Shown here one piece after another: positions 1-11,568 of a stretch of 64,000 nucleotides of DNA. The stretch spans positions 81,151,468 to 81,215,467 of the forward strand of contig CM053033.1 of NCBI GenBank assembly GCA_028564925.1, in the 5' to 3' direction. The position numbers were made by a program, and so were the translations under genes. Below the pieces are notes generated by a model that did not search any database, was not told the DNA's origin, and saw nothing but the letters and a program-made list of their open reading frames with translations. Within the stretch, counting starts at the first letter, position 1; every line of letters starts with the position of its first letter. Source of the stretch: Lithobates sylvaticus. Lineage: Eukaryota > Chordata > Amphibia > Anura > Ranidae.

Positions 1-1360
1 GTGGGACCTCCCACTTGTTCTGGATTTCCTTTCTCAACTCGGATCAGATCCCGATAAGCCACTCTCAGTGAAGAATCTTACTCTCAAGACCACCTTTCTA
101 GTGGCTGTTACTTAAGCAAAAAGAGTGTCTGAAATCGAAAACCTGGGTTCGAAGGAGCCTTTTCTAACTTTCTTTTCAGACAGAGCAGTGTTAATTCCCA
201 TGCTGGGGTCAAATCCTAAAGTGACCACAATTTTCCACGAAAATCAAGAAATTGTGCTTCCAATCTTTAGGTCATCAGAAAATCAAGACGTCCATCCCCT
301 TGATGTGGGGCATACCCTGAAATAAAGCGAAGGGCTTGGCTCCTCCAGAGGCAGTGCCAGCACACTCAACCCAGAGTATCTCAACTTCATGGGCAGCTTC
401 GCGCCACGTCGCTCCCGAAGTAATCTGTAGGGCGGCTTCCTGGTCTTCTATCAACACTTTTGTGTCTCACTACGGTGTTGAACCAGCTGCCTTATTATCT
501 GTCAATTTTGGTTTGCAAGTACTGTCGGTTGATAGTGTTAAATAAATTTGTTCTCTTTGCTCAGCATGAATTATTTCCCACACGTTGCTGCCATGGAGTC
601 TGTCAGGAAAACTGAAAGTTTCCTATTAAATACTTACCGTAATTTTCCTTTCCTGATAGACTCCATGGCAGCAGGAGTTTCCTCCCACATAAAACAAAAA
701 GAAAGGCGCCTCTAAATGCAGAATTAAGGACTATTTAATATCCCCAAAGGATTAAAAACATTTACAGGATCTGAAGATTTACAAAGCATGTCATCAATAT
801 TAGTGCAGGTGGTCCAGCAATAGGAGGGTCCCCGGTGTGTACAGGTTCTCAGGGCTGTTTGTGTCATGCAGCGGAGGATCCCAAGGTCGCCAGCAGAAGG
901 ATAACAAAAGGCCCTGGAGTAACTGATGAGCCGGTGAACAGTCACTATCCAGCGAAGAATGTAGATCCCGGAAGTGGCATCAGCGGTAAGGGACAGCAAC
1001 CAGCGTGGACCGCAAGCAGGATGTGGTCTCCCACATGTCTGGAGTAGGCTAGTTATGGAACATGGCTGGTAGCCCAGAGCAAAGATTTATGGGAGAGGTG
1101 TCCTATAGGGTAGGTTTGGAATACAAAGACAAATTTAATCCGGATGGCCGCACTCCAATGATAATATCTTTATTGGTAAAAATCCATACAGCAAACGATG
1201 AAGTAGATCACTTACATGTTTCACACCATACTGGTGCTTACTCCTAGTTAAAAGGGTAGTTATGGAGGCAGGGCTAACCCCCACACGTTGCTGCCATGGA
1301 GTCTATCAGGAAAGGAAAATTACGGTAAGTAGTTGATAGGAAATTTTCAGTTTTTCACTT
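1..1360 (+). mobile_element. DIRS-type retrotransposon, 3' part with terminal repeats (fossil)
   Basis: The window opens inside a DIRS-like element. About 1-545 reads as the C-terminal part of a tyrosine recombinase: peptides such as LSVKNLTLKTTFLVAVT, STSWAASRHVAPEVICRAAS and FVSHYGVEPAALLSVNFGLQ follow the catalytic-domain pattern of DIRS recombinases. Downstream, the sequence around 604-681 is repeated in inverted orientation at about 1290-1357 (shared core TGCTGCCATGGAGTC), and 604-681 is itself nearly palindromic. Inverted termini of this kind fit DIRS elements, which lack ordinary LTRs and integrate by recombinase. The copy is broken, with several interruptions, and its 5' part lies outside the window. 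The function of 682-1289 between the inverted repeats is not clear. Confidence 0.72.
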
Positions 1361-3234
1361 TGATATTAAATTATATCTAAACCAGAAAATGTAGTTTACT
1401 GGTCCTTAGATGAAGTTTCAGCATTAGTTGTTTTTTTCCTTTATTTTCACTGGGTAATCCTTTGAAAAACACACTTCTTGTCCTAGGGTGGCAAAACTCT
1501 CACACTCCACTGTATCTTCGGGGATAGCCATAGTTGTCACCCAGGCTGGACTGCAACATGTCTGCCTTTGTTCCTTTCTATTACATGGGGGATGGAAGGA
1601 TTAGTAATTTATAAGGTAATATAACATTTCAACTTACAGGAAGTAACAGGGACAATGCACTTCTGGCAAGATCAACAGGTATTTACTGTACAAAATGTTC
1701 TTAGCCTGAAAAATGAAAAGACATGTAGCCACCACATCCAAGGAGTGGTAAGCTGCAATATATTGAACTTTTGTTTTTTATGTTTAGTTATTTTTAAAGA
1801 GTACGATATATTTCTTTTGATCAGTAAAATAAAAAGGTTAATCAACTTTGATTCAAAGAATTATGTCAATAAAACATGAAAACAACCAAGTGAATCAATA
1901 CTTTTCATATGTACTGTATCCTCTGCTGCTGTGTGTTGCCAGCTGCGCATCACACTACAGTTAAAGCAGAAGATGCAGATTTTAATTGTGAAATTATATT
2001 AATAGCTGCTTTATGTTAAATACATTTTTGCATTTAGTAGTCTTATCAGTTTTTACAATTTGAAATTTTTTCCCATCAGGCAGTTGGAGCTCAGCAGTAA
2101 AAATAATGCACCGTGCTATTTTGTGTAGTTTTGGCCACAACATTTTCACTCATTTGGGTGGTGAGAGGAGAGCCAATGAACATATTGTGGGGGGTTGTCT
2201 AACACTTTAATGCTTGAACCTGCCTTCGCTCTCTGTAGACTAGTTTCCAGCACCACATCTTGGCCCGCCTCGGCTGATATATAGACAGGCCATACATTAT
2301 GTAATTTATTTTCCTTCCATGGGTTTAAGGAAAGAAAATTGCTAGATTCCCACAGTGTTGATGTGGGAATGCCTCCCGTGGAGCTATTGTATTCTAGGTC
2401 TCCCAGCCATCAGAATACAATGATCGCTGACGCAGCTATAGCCGCAGGCAGTGATCAAACAAAAAAAAGACAGGCTGGTTGTACTGAAGTTGATTGCCCC
2501 TCCACCTCATCCAATCCGGTTAATTTAGAAACTGCAAAGCATTCTCCGAATAGTGCCTAAACGAGAAGCTGACCCCTTATGTTCAGGCAGCTGTTCAGCA
2601 AAGGATGCGGAAAGTAGTGGAGATCACTGGAGTGGCAAAGTTGACTACAGTGATTTCCAGCTTCTAGAGGGATCCCACAGAAGCGGTATATGCATAGCTG
2701 CTTTGGTCTAAGCTGGATCAGTTTGACTGTATACAAAATGGCATAATTTCTTAAAAATCAACCATACAATATGTGTTCGCTGAGGGGGAGGAAGCTTAGG
2801 AATGCAAAAGCAATCCTGACATACACTGGGCGAGCATACAAACTCCATGCATGGAAACTAATCTAAACAGCCCTGACAACTATAAGACCTTTGAAGCAGA
2901 AGATGAAAAATTGCCTTCTGATTGCCTTCTGGGTAATCGAAAATTTATTTATTTTTCACTGGAGAAAATTGGACCATGCTGTATGGGTTTTTTTTTCCTT
3001 TTTTTTTGGATCAGCTTTGGTAATAAGATTCTGTATATGACGTTTTTGTTTTATTGGTTGAGCTAGATGGACTTTTTTTCCAGCCTAACTATGTAACCAA
3101 ACTAAAGGTCCTGGAAATGTACTGCATTGGGAGAGGGTACTATATATGACCTCTCTCCCAGCCAGGATAACACAGGAAATAAAACCTATGATATTATTCA
3201 TCATACTGAAATATTACTGATGAAAACTGACACT
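1361..3234. other. Intergenic stretch, no gene seen
   Basis: No coding exon, RNA gene or intact element is evident. About 2340-2460 has the look of an old dispersed repeat (a short inverted motif around TCCCACAGTGTTGATGTGGGA). About 3055-3098 carries a motif (GGTTGAGCTAGATGGAC, then CTATGTAACC) that I recall as the tail of a repeat common in frog genomes. The short open frames here have no recognisable domain. Confidence 0.5.
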
Positions 3235-3640
3235 TGAAGGTCCCAGAACAATGACACTCTGGAACTTGGGGGTCCCAGAACAATGAAACACTGAGGCTGG
3301 GTTCACACTTATGCGAAATGGATGCGGGTTTCCCTGCATCTAATTTGCAAGACAGGAGAGTGTGCCCGGCTCTCAATGGAGCCAGTTCGAATACCTCCGG
3401 GGCGGCCGTGGTCAACATGAAGAAGGGTGTTTGGCTCCGAATCAGGTCCGGGCCCCCTGCTGTGAGCCGCGGCCGCAGCAAGTGTGAACCCAGCCTTACA
3501 GCTGGATGCCATAAAACAATGACACAACCTGGAGGTCCCAGAACAATGACACACTGACACTCGGAGATGCCAGAACAATCACACACTGACACTTGGGGTG
3601 TTCTAGAAAAGTGACACACCAACACTCGGAGGCCACACAA
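3235..3640. repeat. Minisatellite, about 30-bp unit, interrupted by a TIR element
   Basis: Imperfect units built on CCCAGAACAATGACACACTG plus ACACTTGGAGGT recur before and after an inserted element at 3292-3498. Several units are diverged. Open frames on both strands over this block come from the repeat and are not genes. Confidence 0.75.
3292..3498. mobile_element. Short TIR element (MITE), GGCTGGGTTCACACTT family
   Basis: Ends are perfect inverted copies of AGGCTGGGTTCACACTT. The flanking three bases are TGA and TTA, which would fit a 3-bp TWA-like target as in PIF/Harbinger, but that is only suggestive. The element sits inside a minisatellite. Related ends occur near 15789, at 32622-32922 and at 60456-60927. 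Confidence 0.75.
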
Positions 3641-3651
3641 AGTTAGTATTA

Positions 3652-3840
3652 TTATACATGTTTGATATAGTGCCAACTGTTTACGCAGCGCTTTTGCAAT
3701 GTATAGAGGGACAACAAAATTGCAGTACAGTTCAATACAAAAGGTATTGTAGAGTTTACATTTTAAAGGGAGGGGGTGGTACAAAAGGTAATAGCTGCAG
3801 AGAATGATTTGATGGGGGTGGTAAAATATAAAGCTGTTAT
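3652..3840. mobile_element. Old SINE/LINE-tail repeat fragment
   Basis: The run TATAGTGCCAACTGTTTACG, GCAGCGCTTTTGCAATGTA and later GGTACAAAAGGTAATAGCTG matches a dispersed amphibian repeat that I recall as ending with a short interval before AGCGCTTTACAA. A partial relative lies at about 55335-55405. Family assignment is from memory and is not certain. Confidence 0.4.
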
Positions 3841-3907
3841 AACATTTTCTTAAATATTGTACCTCTTACTGTTCCTGTTTTCCCCATTTTATTTGTGTGA
3901 TGCTGTG

Positions 3908-4296
3908 TTAAAGTGGTTGTAAACCCTTACAAACCACTTTGAGCTACAGGTAAGCCTAGATTAAGGCTTACCTGTAGGTCCAAGAAATATCTCCTAAACC
4001 TACACGGTTTAGGAGATATTTGAAAAAAGACAGGCACCGCTCCTGGTGGCTCCCGTGCGCATGCGTGGGAGTGACGTCATCGCGGCTCCGGTGAATCACA
4101 GCGCCTGAGCAGCGAGACCCGGAAGTCACTCTGGGATGCATGGCAGCGGTGAAGATGAAGAAGAAGGACCGCTTCAGGTGCTTTCTTCTCAGGTAAGTTA
4201 TTCATAATGAGCTAGTATGCTGTGCATACTAGCTCATTATGCCTTTGCCTTGCAGGGTGCATTTTTTTTTTTTGATAAGCTTTACTTCCTCTTTCA
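3908..4296. mobile_element. TTAA-type MITE, TTAAAGTGGTTGTAAACC family, copy 1
   Basis: The left end is TTAAAGTGGTTGTAAACC and the right end is CTTTACTTCCTCTTTCA, an eroded inverted form. The body holds a hairpin around 3950-3975 (TACAGGTAAGCCTAGATTA against TAAGGCTTACCTGTA), the palindrome AATATCTCCTAAACC/GGTTTAGGAGATATT, a GC-rich centre, and an intron-like block: CAGGTAAGT, a hairpin, then CTTGCAG (4193-4255). Other copies lie at 26273-26638 and 43205-43634. A TTAA target fits piggyBac or Kolobok superfamilies; no transposase is present. Confidence 0.75.
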
Positions 4297-4299
4297 TTT

Positions 4300-4620
4300 T
4301 TCAATCCAACAATGAATATTATTCTGTTATGAAAGACAAATGATTGTTAAGCGTAATTGACGAAGCACAAAACCCCCAATTCACAGACAACAGCTTCTAA
4401 TTGCAAAGCTGAAGGTCAATAGCTTTCTGATTTTTGCAAACAGAGGAAAAAAGATCTTAATTATATGTCACTGCACTAATTACCTATCGGCAGAGGTCAG
4501 ACTTTTATCCATCACAGACAGAGACTGATTGCCATCTGAAGATCAGGAAGTGATTGAACTGAATATGCAGCAATTATACATGTAAACATTTAAATCCCTG
4601 AAAATAAATGTTTTTTAAGT
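4300..4620. other. Possible conserved non-coding element
   Basis: This non-repetitive block has several homeodomain-like core sites (TAATTA, TTAATTAT, TAATTACC), and no open frame of note. Its texture resembles vertebrate conserved non-coding elements near developmental genes. This is an inference from composition only; no alignment was possible. Confidence 0.25.
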
Positions 4621-5833
4621 GTCAGGCTGCAGGCAATGTTTTCACTTGTTAAACAGCTGGTTTAACAAAGTTCACAATAAAACCACACACAAAAATTGTG
4701 TGATGGAACTACTTAGGTTCCTACATCCTTGACATAAGAAATATGATATGTATTTAAATTGAATGTGCTATCTTAGCTGTCGCTTTAGGCTTAGCATGAG
4801 GCAGTTGACACAATTCCTCAATTGGATTTCCGAACAGAAGTCCACTGTGAGCTGGAAAATATTTCTGCGCACAAACTTTATTTTACGTTGATAAGCAATA
4901 ACATGCACCAACTCGCATATTAAAATCAGTTTCACAAACCAAGTGCTTATTACGTTTAGATTTGCTCTAAATTACTACTTTGACATCTTTTATACATATT
5001 GGACTTGCTAAAAATTTCAGTGCCACTTGTAAGGCTTGCTCTATTTCTAAAAGTCATCTTGTCTCAGAGCCCCATACTGCCTTTGCCTTAAAGAAATGGA
5101 TGGGTTGCAGTAGGAAGTCCCATAATACATCATATTTCAGAAACTGTCAGAAAAGTCTGCAAATTTCACCTTCAGTATCAAGCTGTGCATTACCAAAAAA
5201 GGCAAAGGGAAGGGGGTGTATGTGCATGCATCCATCTGGGTTAAGAGCTGATGTTGTCAGCTGAATCAAAATTGGCTGACCACATCACTGTGGACAATAA
5301 TGGGCAGTGTGCACCAAATACCAATGTTTTCAGGAGCCCAGGAGGTACATACGCAGAAGCCTTTTAATATCAATGAGAGGCTGAAATATGTGATGGCTGG
5401 ACATTGTACCGAATGGTACTTGCGGTTAGGAATGTATGGTCAGAATCTATGCATTCCATGCATTTGTCCCTTGGTGCATACTGCTGTAAACTGAATTGCT
5501 GAGTGCTCCACCCAACCCCATTCAGCAGTAGCAGCTGTCAGACTCTCATAGAGTTTGACAGGTTGCTAGCAGCAGGGCTGGATGGTGCCCTGTGCCCTCC
5601 AGTCTCAGCTAAATGCTGGAGCTTCATTAATCAGAGCTAAATGCCCAATGTGCATGAGGCCCAAATCAGCTAAGTATATTCCAGGTGCATAAAAAGGTAT
5701 GCGGCTTCCAACATTTATTTTCTTTGGAATGGAACACCCTGAGTAGAAGAGACTGTTTCCTGCCAGCATGCTGTAGTGTGCTTTCAGACACACCACCTGC
5801 CGAATCAGAACTATATCTCTCTAATTCACAAAG
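4621..5833. other. Intergenic stretch, no gene seen
   Basis: AT-rich, with no recognisable gene or element ends. The short open frames lack protein-like composition. Confidence 0.45.
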
Positions 5834-6372
5834 TTAAATAAGTTCACCTTTTAACAAAAAAAAAGAATAAATGCACATTTTTTTGCAGGTAAAAAAATTT
5901 AAATTTACTATTTTTTGTTATAGGTGCCTGGAAATCATTACACCAGCGATCAGCAGATTGCTGATGCCATGCCGGTCTCCTGCAGACTGTCAGTGTAAGC
6001 GGTCTGCCCCGTACATCCTACAGGCAGGCAGTTTTACACTGACAGGTAGAATCAATTAACTACCACAGCACTCAGCAGCGTCATGGTAGTTCATTGAGTT
6101 GTACAAGCCGACAGCCACAAAGGCTGTTGGTAGTTGTAGTCCATTCATTCAGAGAACACTGTAAATGAATGACGCGACCGGGCGGGTGAAGCCTCGCGCG
6201 GTCACGTTTTTTTTAGATTGTGGCAGCAAGCGGATGGAGAAGATCCCGCGCTGGCTGCCAAATTGGGGAATCAGTGGGTGTGGAGGCTGGTACATTTGTG
6301 ACATGTCACATGTTACACCCTGAATATGGGTGTAATATAGAACATGTTACAAAAGGTGAACTTATCCTTTAA
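5834..6372. mobile_element. TTAA-type MITE, AAGTTCACCTTTT family
   Basis: Left TTAAATAAGTTCACCTTTT and right AAAAGGTGAACTTATCCTTTAA are inverted copies, each with TTAA at the outer edge. The interior has no coding capacity; one small inverted repeat lies around the CAGCAGATTGCTG segment. Confidence 0.65.
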
Positions 6373-6445
6373 TGTTCCCTGCTGATTAGAGATTTCTATT
6401 TCTAAATTGGTGGGGGAGGGGAGTGTCAAGCCTACTAATTTTAGA

Positions 6446-6766
6446 TTTAGCCCCGTACACACGAGCAGAATGTCGAGAGACAATTGCCGGTGCAAATTTA
6501 CCGGCCGACATTATGCCCATGTGTATGTCGGTCTTCTGTCGGACATGCATGCTAGAAAATCAGCAGCCAACAGACTTCCGATTAGCACTTTCAGCCAATA
6601 GCAGAGGGCGCTGATCAGAGTGTTCTTGCAAGGGGGCCATCCCCTTGTCAGACCACAACAACTCAGTGGGGGGAGATCGCTGGACTAACTTCACTTGGTT
6701 AGTACAGTGTCTCCGACCAGAGCTGTCAGTTTTTTTTGTGCAACCCACGAGGTGTGTACCCAGCTT
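6446..6766. mobile_element. Degenerate TIR element, CCCCGTACACACGAG family
   Basis: The left end (AGCCCCGTACACACGAG) is matched in inverted form by CGAGGTGTGTACCCAGCT on the right, with several differences. It is related to the better-kept element at 33168-33594. A second relative seems to start at about 6766 (GGCCCTGTACACACTGG). Confidence 0.5.
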
Positions 6767-7260
6767 AAGGCCCTGTACACACTGGCATTAGAAACAGGTG
6801 TTTGACGTGCATTTTTGCTGCTCTTTGAATGCCTGCAATGGATATTATGGACAGTGGACAGAGCTGTTCACATTTGAAAAACATGTAGTGTTTGCACTAC
6901 TTCACATTGCAGTGTGCCAAAAAAGAAGCTACATGTAGAGTCTGGGAAGAGTTGAAGCTTGTCAGCTCCTTACAGTCAAGTATGATAAAGCGCCATAAAC
7001 ATGTCTGTAGCATTTACAGCATGTTTACGGTACTTTTGACAAGTTTTAATTGGAGTAGGGTGGAAGGTGAAATATCAGGTGGAAAAAAAGTATTTGGTGG
7101 GCATCTACAGCATGCTGACAAAGGACAGTCTTTTCTGCTCAAGCTATGACTGCATTCTAAATAAAATTAGCTGTAAGACTTTGCATAACTTTTGTTTGGT
7201 GCATATAGTTTATCTATTTATCCAAATTAAACTGAATGTGCAAGTGGACTTTAACTTTCC

Positions 7261-7657
7261 TTAAAAGAGATACTGTATATGGGTTTGTTTTATTTTTTTT
7301 TAAGAATCACACTTACCTAGGTGGATGCAGCACTGACACTAACATTGAGAACTGAGCGATCGAACACTGCCAATCGCTCCGCTCTCACAGCTCCCTGAGC
7401 AAAGAGCTGCTGACTGTGAGTCACCAGCTCTCTGCTCTGCCCCCCCCCCCCCCCACGCTCACTGGAGTGCTGGGCTGTGGAGGGGTCAGGAGCGGCTGGC
7501 TCAGCCTCTCATTGCCTTGCTGGGAGGCTGAGCCGGGTGTTGGTCCAGGCATGTGGGTGGATCCCGACTTCATTGTCGCAATCTTGCCCGAGCCCGCTGT
7601 CTGCTGAAAAAGGGTCACAGGAGTGCAAAACGAAATTTGGCTGTACTTCTCCTTTAA
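7261..7657. mobile_element. TTAA-type MITE, GGAGAAGTACAGCC family
   Basis: The right end reads GGCTGTACTTCTCCTTTAA. The left end is an eroded inverted copy (TTAAAAGAGATACTGTATA). TTAA lies at both edges. A run of 15 C at 7440-7454 lies inside. Open frames on both strands over the body are by-products of its GC-rich interior. Confidence 0.55.
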
Positions 7658-8387
7658 TAAGTTTTGCAAAGTTTTCTCTGCTTTTCTTTGTAAAGAGATT
7701 TTTATCCAACCCAAGAGAGGTTACAGATAGAGAGGTCTGAAATCTCACATGCGGCTTTTTCCACCTGTGAGTCAGGAGGCTGAGATAGTGCTCTGTGGAA
7801 TTTGTCAGGAGAGGTAAGAGTGAAAAGCACTTCAGAGCCAGGATTCAGATAGAAGTACACTTCACATGTGAAGATTTGTTTTTCTGCAAATTGTGATAAG
7901 AAAATTAATTTATGCAAATTGGGGCTCCAGTGCAAAGCGTTGCCAGAAAGATATATTCAACTTAAAATAACAACTCCACTCGCAACAGAAAAAAACACTT
8001 TCCAAACAGATAGTCGCTGAATTCCTAATGTTGCAAGCATATACCAAACAGAATTGTGCATCTATACAGTGTGGATCCAGCTGTCTCATGAAAAATTATC
8101 TGACACATGTTCTTTGTTGTTTTTGTACCTTCATTTGCTGTCCTGGGCAGCTAACGACATTAATGCAACCTTGTGCATTGCACAATCATGCATTTCCCCA
8201 CACTGCACAAAACATGCTACCTTTTGCAGACAAGCATAGGAGCTGTTCATTCCTAATGGCACCCCCAACGCATCTAACAAATGCGTGTGTTTGCGTCCAC
8301 CAAAACTCATGATAGCACAGTACTGTGGATTAATGGGCTGGCCTAAAACACTCAGTCCTCAATGTTTACTTTGTCTACTCTTTGCCT
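7658..8387. other. Intergenic stretch, no gene seen
   Basis: No element ends, exon-like block or RNA gene recognised. Confidence 0.4.
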
Positions 8388-9030
8388 TTAACCAGTTCAG
8401 CTCCAGAAGGTTTTACCCCCTTCATGACCAGACCATTTTTTAGCTATTTAGCTATTTAGCACTGGGCTACTCTGACTGGTAATCGTGCAGTCATGCAACA
8501 GTGTACCCAAATTATTATTATTTTTTTTTACTCAAATGGAGCTTTCCTTTGGTGGTATTTGATCACCACGGGCTTTAATTTTTGCGATATAAATGACAAA
8601 AGATCGAAAATTTTGCAAAAATATATATTTTTTTACTTTCTGCTATAAAAAATATCCAATAAAAAAAAATCTAATTTCTTTATAAATTTTGGCCAACATA
8701 TATTCTTTTACATGTCTTTGGTAACAAAAAATCTGCATATGTGTTTATTGATTGGTTTGACTACGTTTTATAGCATCTGCAAACCTTTTTTACTAATAAT
8801 GGCGTTGATCAGTGACTTATAATGGGACTGCGATAGTGCGGCAGGCAGTCTGACACTAAGTAACACTGAGTGGGAACTGACTAACTGCCACTGACATCAC
8901 CAGTGACACCAATAAAGTAATCAGTGATAATACTATTCACTGTCACTGTACTAATGACACTGGCTGGGAAGGGGTTAACATCTTGGATAATCAAGGGGTT
9001 AAATGTGTTAATTTGTGTAATGTGTGCTGC
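8388..9030. mobile_element. TTAACCACTT-type MITE, copy 1, right end lost
   Basis: It begins TTAACCAGTTCAG and carries interior landmarks of the family: GGTGGTATTTGATCACC, TTTTTGCGATATAAA, GGTTTG before CTACG, and ATGGCG then GATCAGTGA near the right half. It fades out after AAGGGGTTAAATGTG, near the start of DIRS sequence, so the right terminal repeat is missing. Better copies lie at 14641-15612, 44272-45246 and 48731-49654. Confidence 0.65.
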
Positions 9031-9084
9031 TTTTTTGCTAAATATCTCTGTTTCTTATCCCTGCTGTTCCCTCTGTACGGATCC

Positions 9085-11568
9085 CTGTGTTGGTCCAGGC
9101 ATGTTCCCGCTCTATCAGGGATTTTACTCCCATGTTTTTGTCATCCAGAAGCCATCAGGGAAATTTCGCCTCATAATAAACCTCAGGAAACTAAACAAGT
9201 TTTTGCGACAAAACAGCTTCCGGATGTAGAGCATATACAGCATACGCAAGCATCTGTTGAAGGATGCCTTCATGGCTACAATAGATTTAAGGGACGCTTA
9301 CCTCCACGTTCCGATTGTCCTGGAACATCAGTCCCTGTTAAGGTTTGCAGTCCTTATGAACAAAGGGATGCAACAGAAAGCCCAAGGGTGTTCGCAGAGG
9401 TCCTGGCAGAGGTAGTGGCTTACCTGCATCTTCAGAGGATCTCCCTTATGCCTTATCCAGACAATCTTCTAATTTACGGTCCTTCCCTACAGCAGGTGAG
9501 AACAGATGTAGTCAAAGTGAATCTCACCTTGGAGACCCTAGGTTTGATAATGAACCGTGAGAAGTTATCCCTCGAACCATCCCAGTTAAAAACCTTCCTG
9601 GGAAACGTAGTGGATACAAGGGCTCAAAAGCGTTTTCTCCCAAAAGAAAAAAGGGCAAAAGTGGTAACAGTGTTTTCCTCACTGCCATGGAACCCAGGGA
9701 CTGCTCTCGCAGACAGGTTATGAGAGTTCTAGGGCTAATGACCTCCTGCGTTCCAGTGGTTCCCTTGGCACAGCTCCATTGCAGGGAACTGCAGTTCTTT
9801 CTGCTATCCTCTTGGGACAGAAAGATGGAGTCACTGGATAGGAAGGTTTCCATCCCAGCAAAATAAAGGCTTCCCTAGATTGGTGGCCTGGCCAAGACAG
9901 GCTCACGTCAGGTCATCACTGGGCCCAGTAAAACCCATTAAAGATTACTACCGACGCGAGTGCCTGGGGTTGGGGTGCTCACTTGAAAGACCTCCGAGCC
10001 CAGGGGTCCTGGACTCCGACCCAAACAAGGACCTCCTCCAACCACAGGGAGTTTATGGTGGTGGGTCAGGCATTAAAGGCTTTCAGAGGCAGGATTCAAG
10101 GACTAGAAGTCCAAATCCTATCAGACAACGTAACAATCGTCTCTTACCTGAACCATCAGGGGGGGACAAGTTCCAGGAGACTCCTAAAATTGGCTTTAGA
10201 AGTTCTAGGTTGGGCCGAAGGAACCCTTCAGTCCATATCGGCGATCCACATAAAGGGGACCACCAATGTGGTGGCAGACTTCCGAAGCCGAAGACCCATC
10301 CATCAGGGGGAATGGGAGTTAAACCAAGACGTGTTCCTTCAGATAAGTCAGCAGGTGGAATGCTGGAGATGGACCTTTTTGCCCACAGAGGGAACAGGAA
10401 GGTGGAGCGATTTTTCTCTATCACCAGAGAGGGGGGATCAGAGGGGGTGGATGCTCTTTGGTATCAGTAGTACTTGAATTTTTGCAGGCTGAGGTAGACC
10501 AGGGGATTGCCCTGAACACCCTAAAAGTATAAATAGCAGCCCTGTCTGTGTTTTTGGATCAGAAGCTTGCGCTGGAGCCTCTGATTAAAAGATCTCTGTT
10601 AGTGAGGGAGAGGTTGATCCCTGTAAGAATTAACAGATTCCCGTCTTCAAATCTGATGCTGGTCCTGGAGGCGCCTTTCGAACCAGCATTAGAAATTTCA
10701 GTTACATTTTTGACACTTAAATTAGCCTTTTTACTGGCTGTCACTACAGCCAGAAGGGTAAGTGACTGGACTGTTGCTCCCAAGGTCACCTTCCAATTTC
10801 ATAGATCACAAGAGATTATTTTTCCCTCTTTTTTGTGAAAACCCAAAAAACGAGAGATAAGAAAAATCTTGTTTACTAGATGTCAGAAGGTGTTTACTGA
10901 CATACCTACATAGGATGAAAGATTTCAGGAAATCAAGTCACCTTTTGATTCTATTTAGCGGCCCTAGAAAGGGAGGGCAAGCATCTAGGACTAAAGTGGC
11001 TAGGTGGATCAAACATACTATAGGAATAGCTTATGAGCAGGCAGGGTCCCCAATACCAGTAGACCTCAAAGACCATTCCACAAGATCTCTGGCTTCCTCG
11101 TGGGCAGAAAGAGCCAGAGCCTCAATAGAACAGATCTGTCGGACAGCCACATGGGCGAAGCAGGACACCTTCCTAAAGCATTATAGAGTGGAATTGCTAT
11201 CTCCTCAGAATCTTGCATTTGGAAGAAAGGTCTTACAAGCGGTAGTCCCACCCTAAGGTAGGCCTTGAACTTTTTGTTCATCCTCTCAGGTGTGCAGTCC
11301 TGGAAGATGACTATAGAAAATTATCAGTTACACTTGATGTAATTACTATGGGAAAAGTTTCCCTCTTGCAGCAGGATAACCTATTACTGGAGGGTGAGCG
11401 CACACACAGGGGGGGAAACGCACACAGGGGGACACTGGAGGGTGACCGCACACACAGGGGGACAGGGAAGGGAGGGGCCTTTTAACCTCATGTGTTGATT
11501 GTGTTTCCTGTCAGGTGGACTAGTCATCTCTCAGGTGTGCCATCCTGGAAGATTTCCTAGAAAAGCAA
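9085..11568 (+). mobile_element. DIRS-type retrotransposon, broken copy (fossil)
   Basis: Parts are in the expected order. Reverse transcriptase lies at about 9100-9650 (SHVFVIQKPSGKFRLIINL, LRDAYLHVP in one frame, and YPDNLLIYGPSL at the active-site position). RNase H is at about 9940-10400 (LQSISAIHIKGTTNVVADF is typical of DIRS). The tyrosine recombinase is at about 10600-11250 (FLTLKLAFLLAVTTARRVSD, HSTRSLASSWAERARAS, FLKHYRVE). After it, a direct repeat (CTCAGGTGTGC then CCTGGAAGAT) occurs near 11286 and 11530, consistent with DIRS terminal repeats. The gag part is absent. The copy is old, with several breaks; it is joined on the right to a 5'-truncated Tc1 element. Confidence 0.78.
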
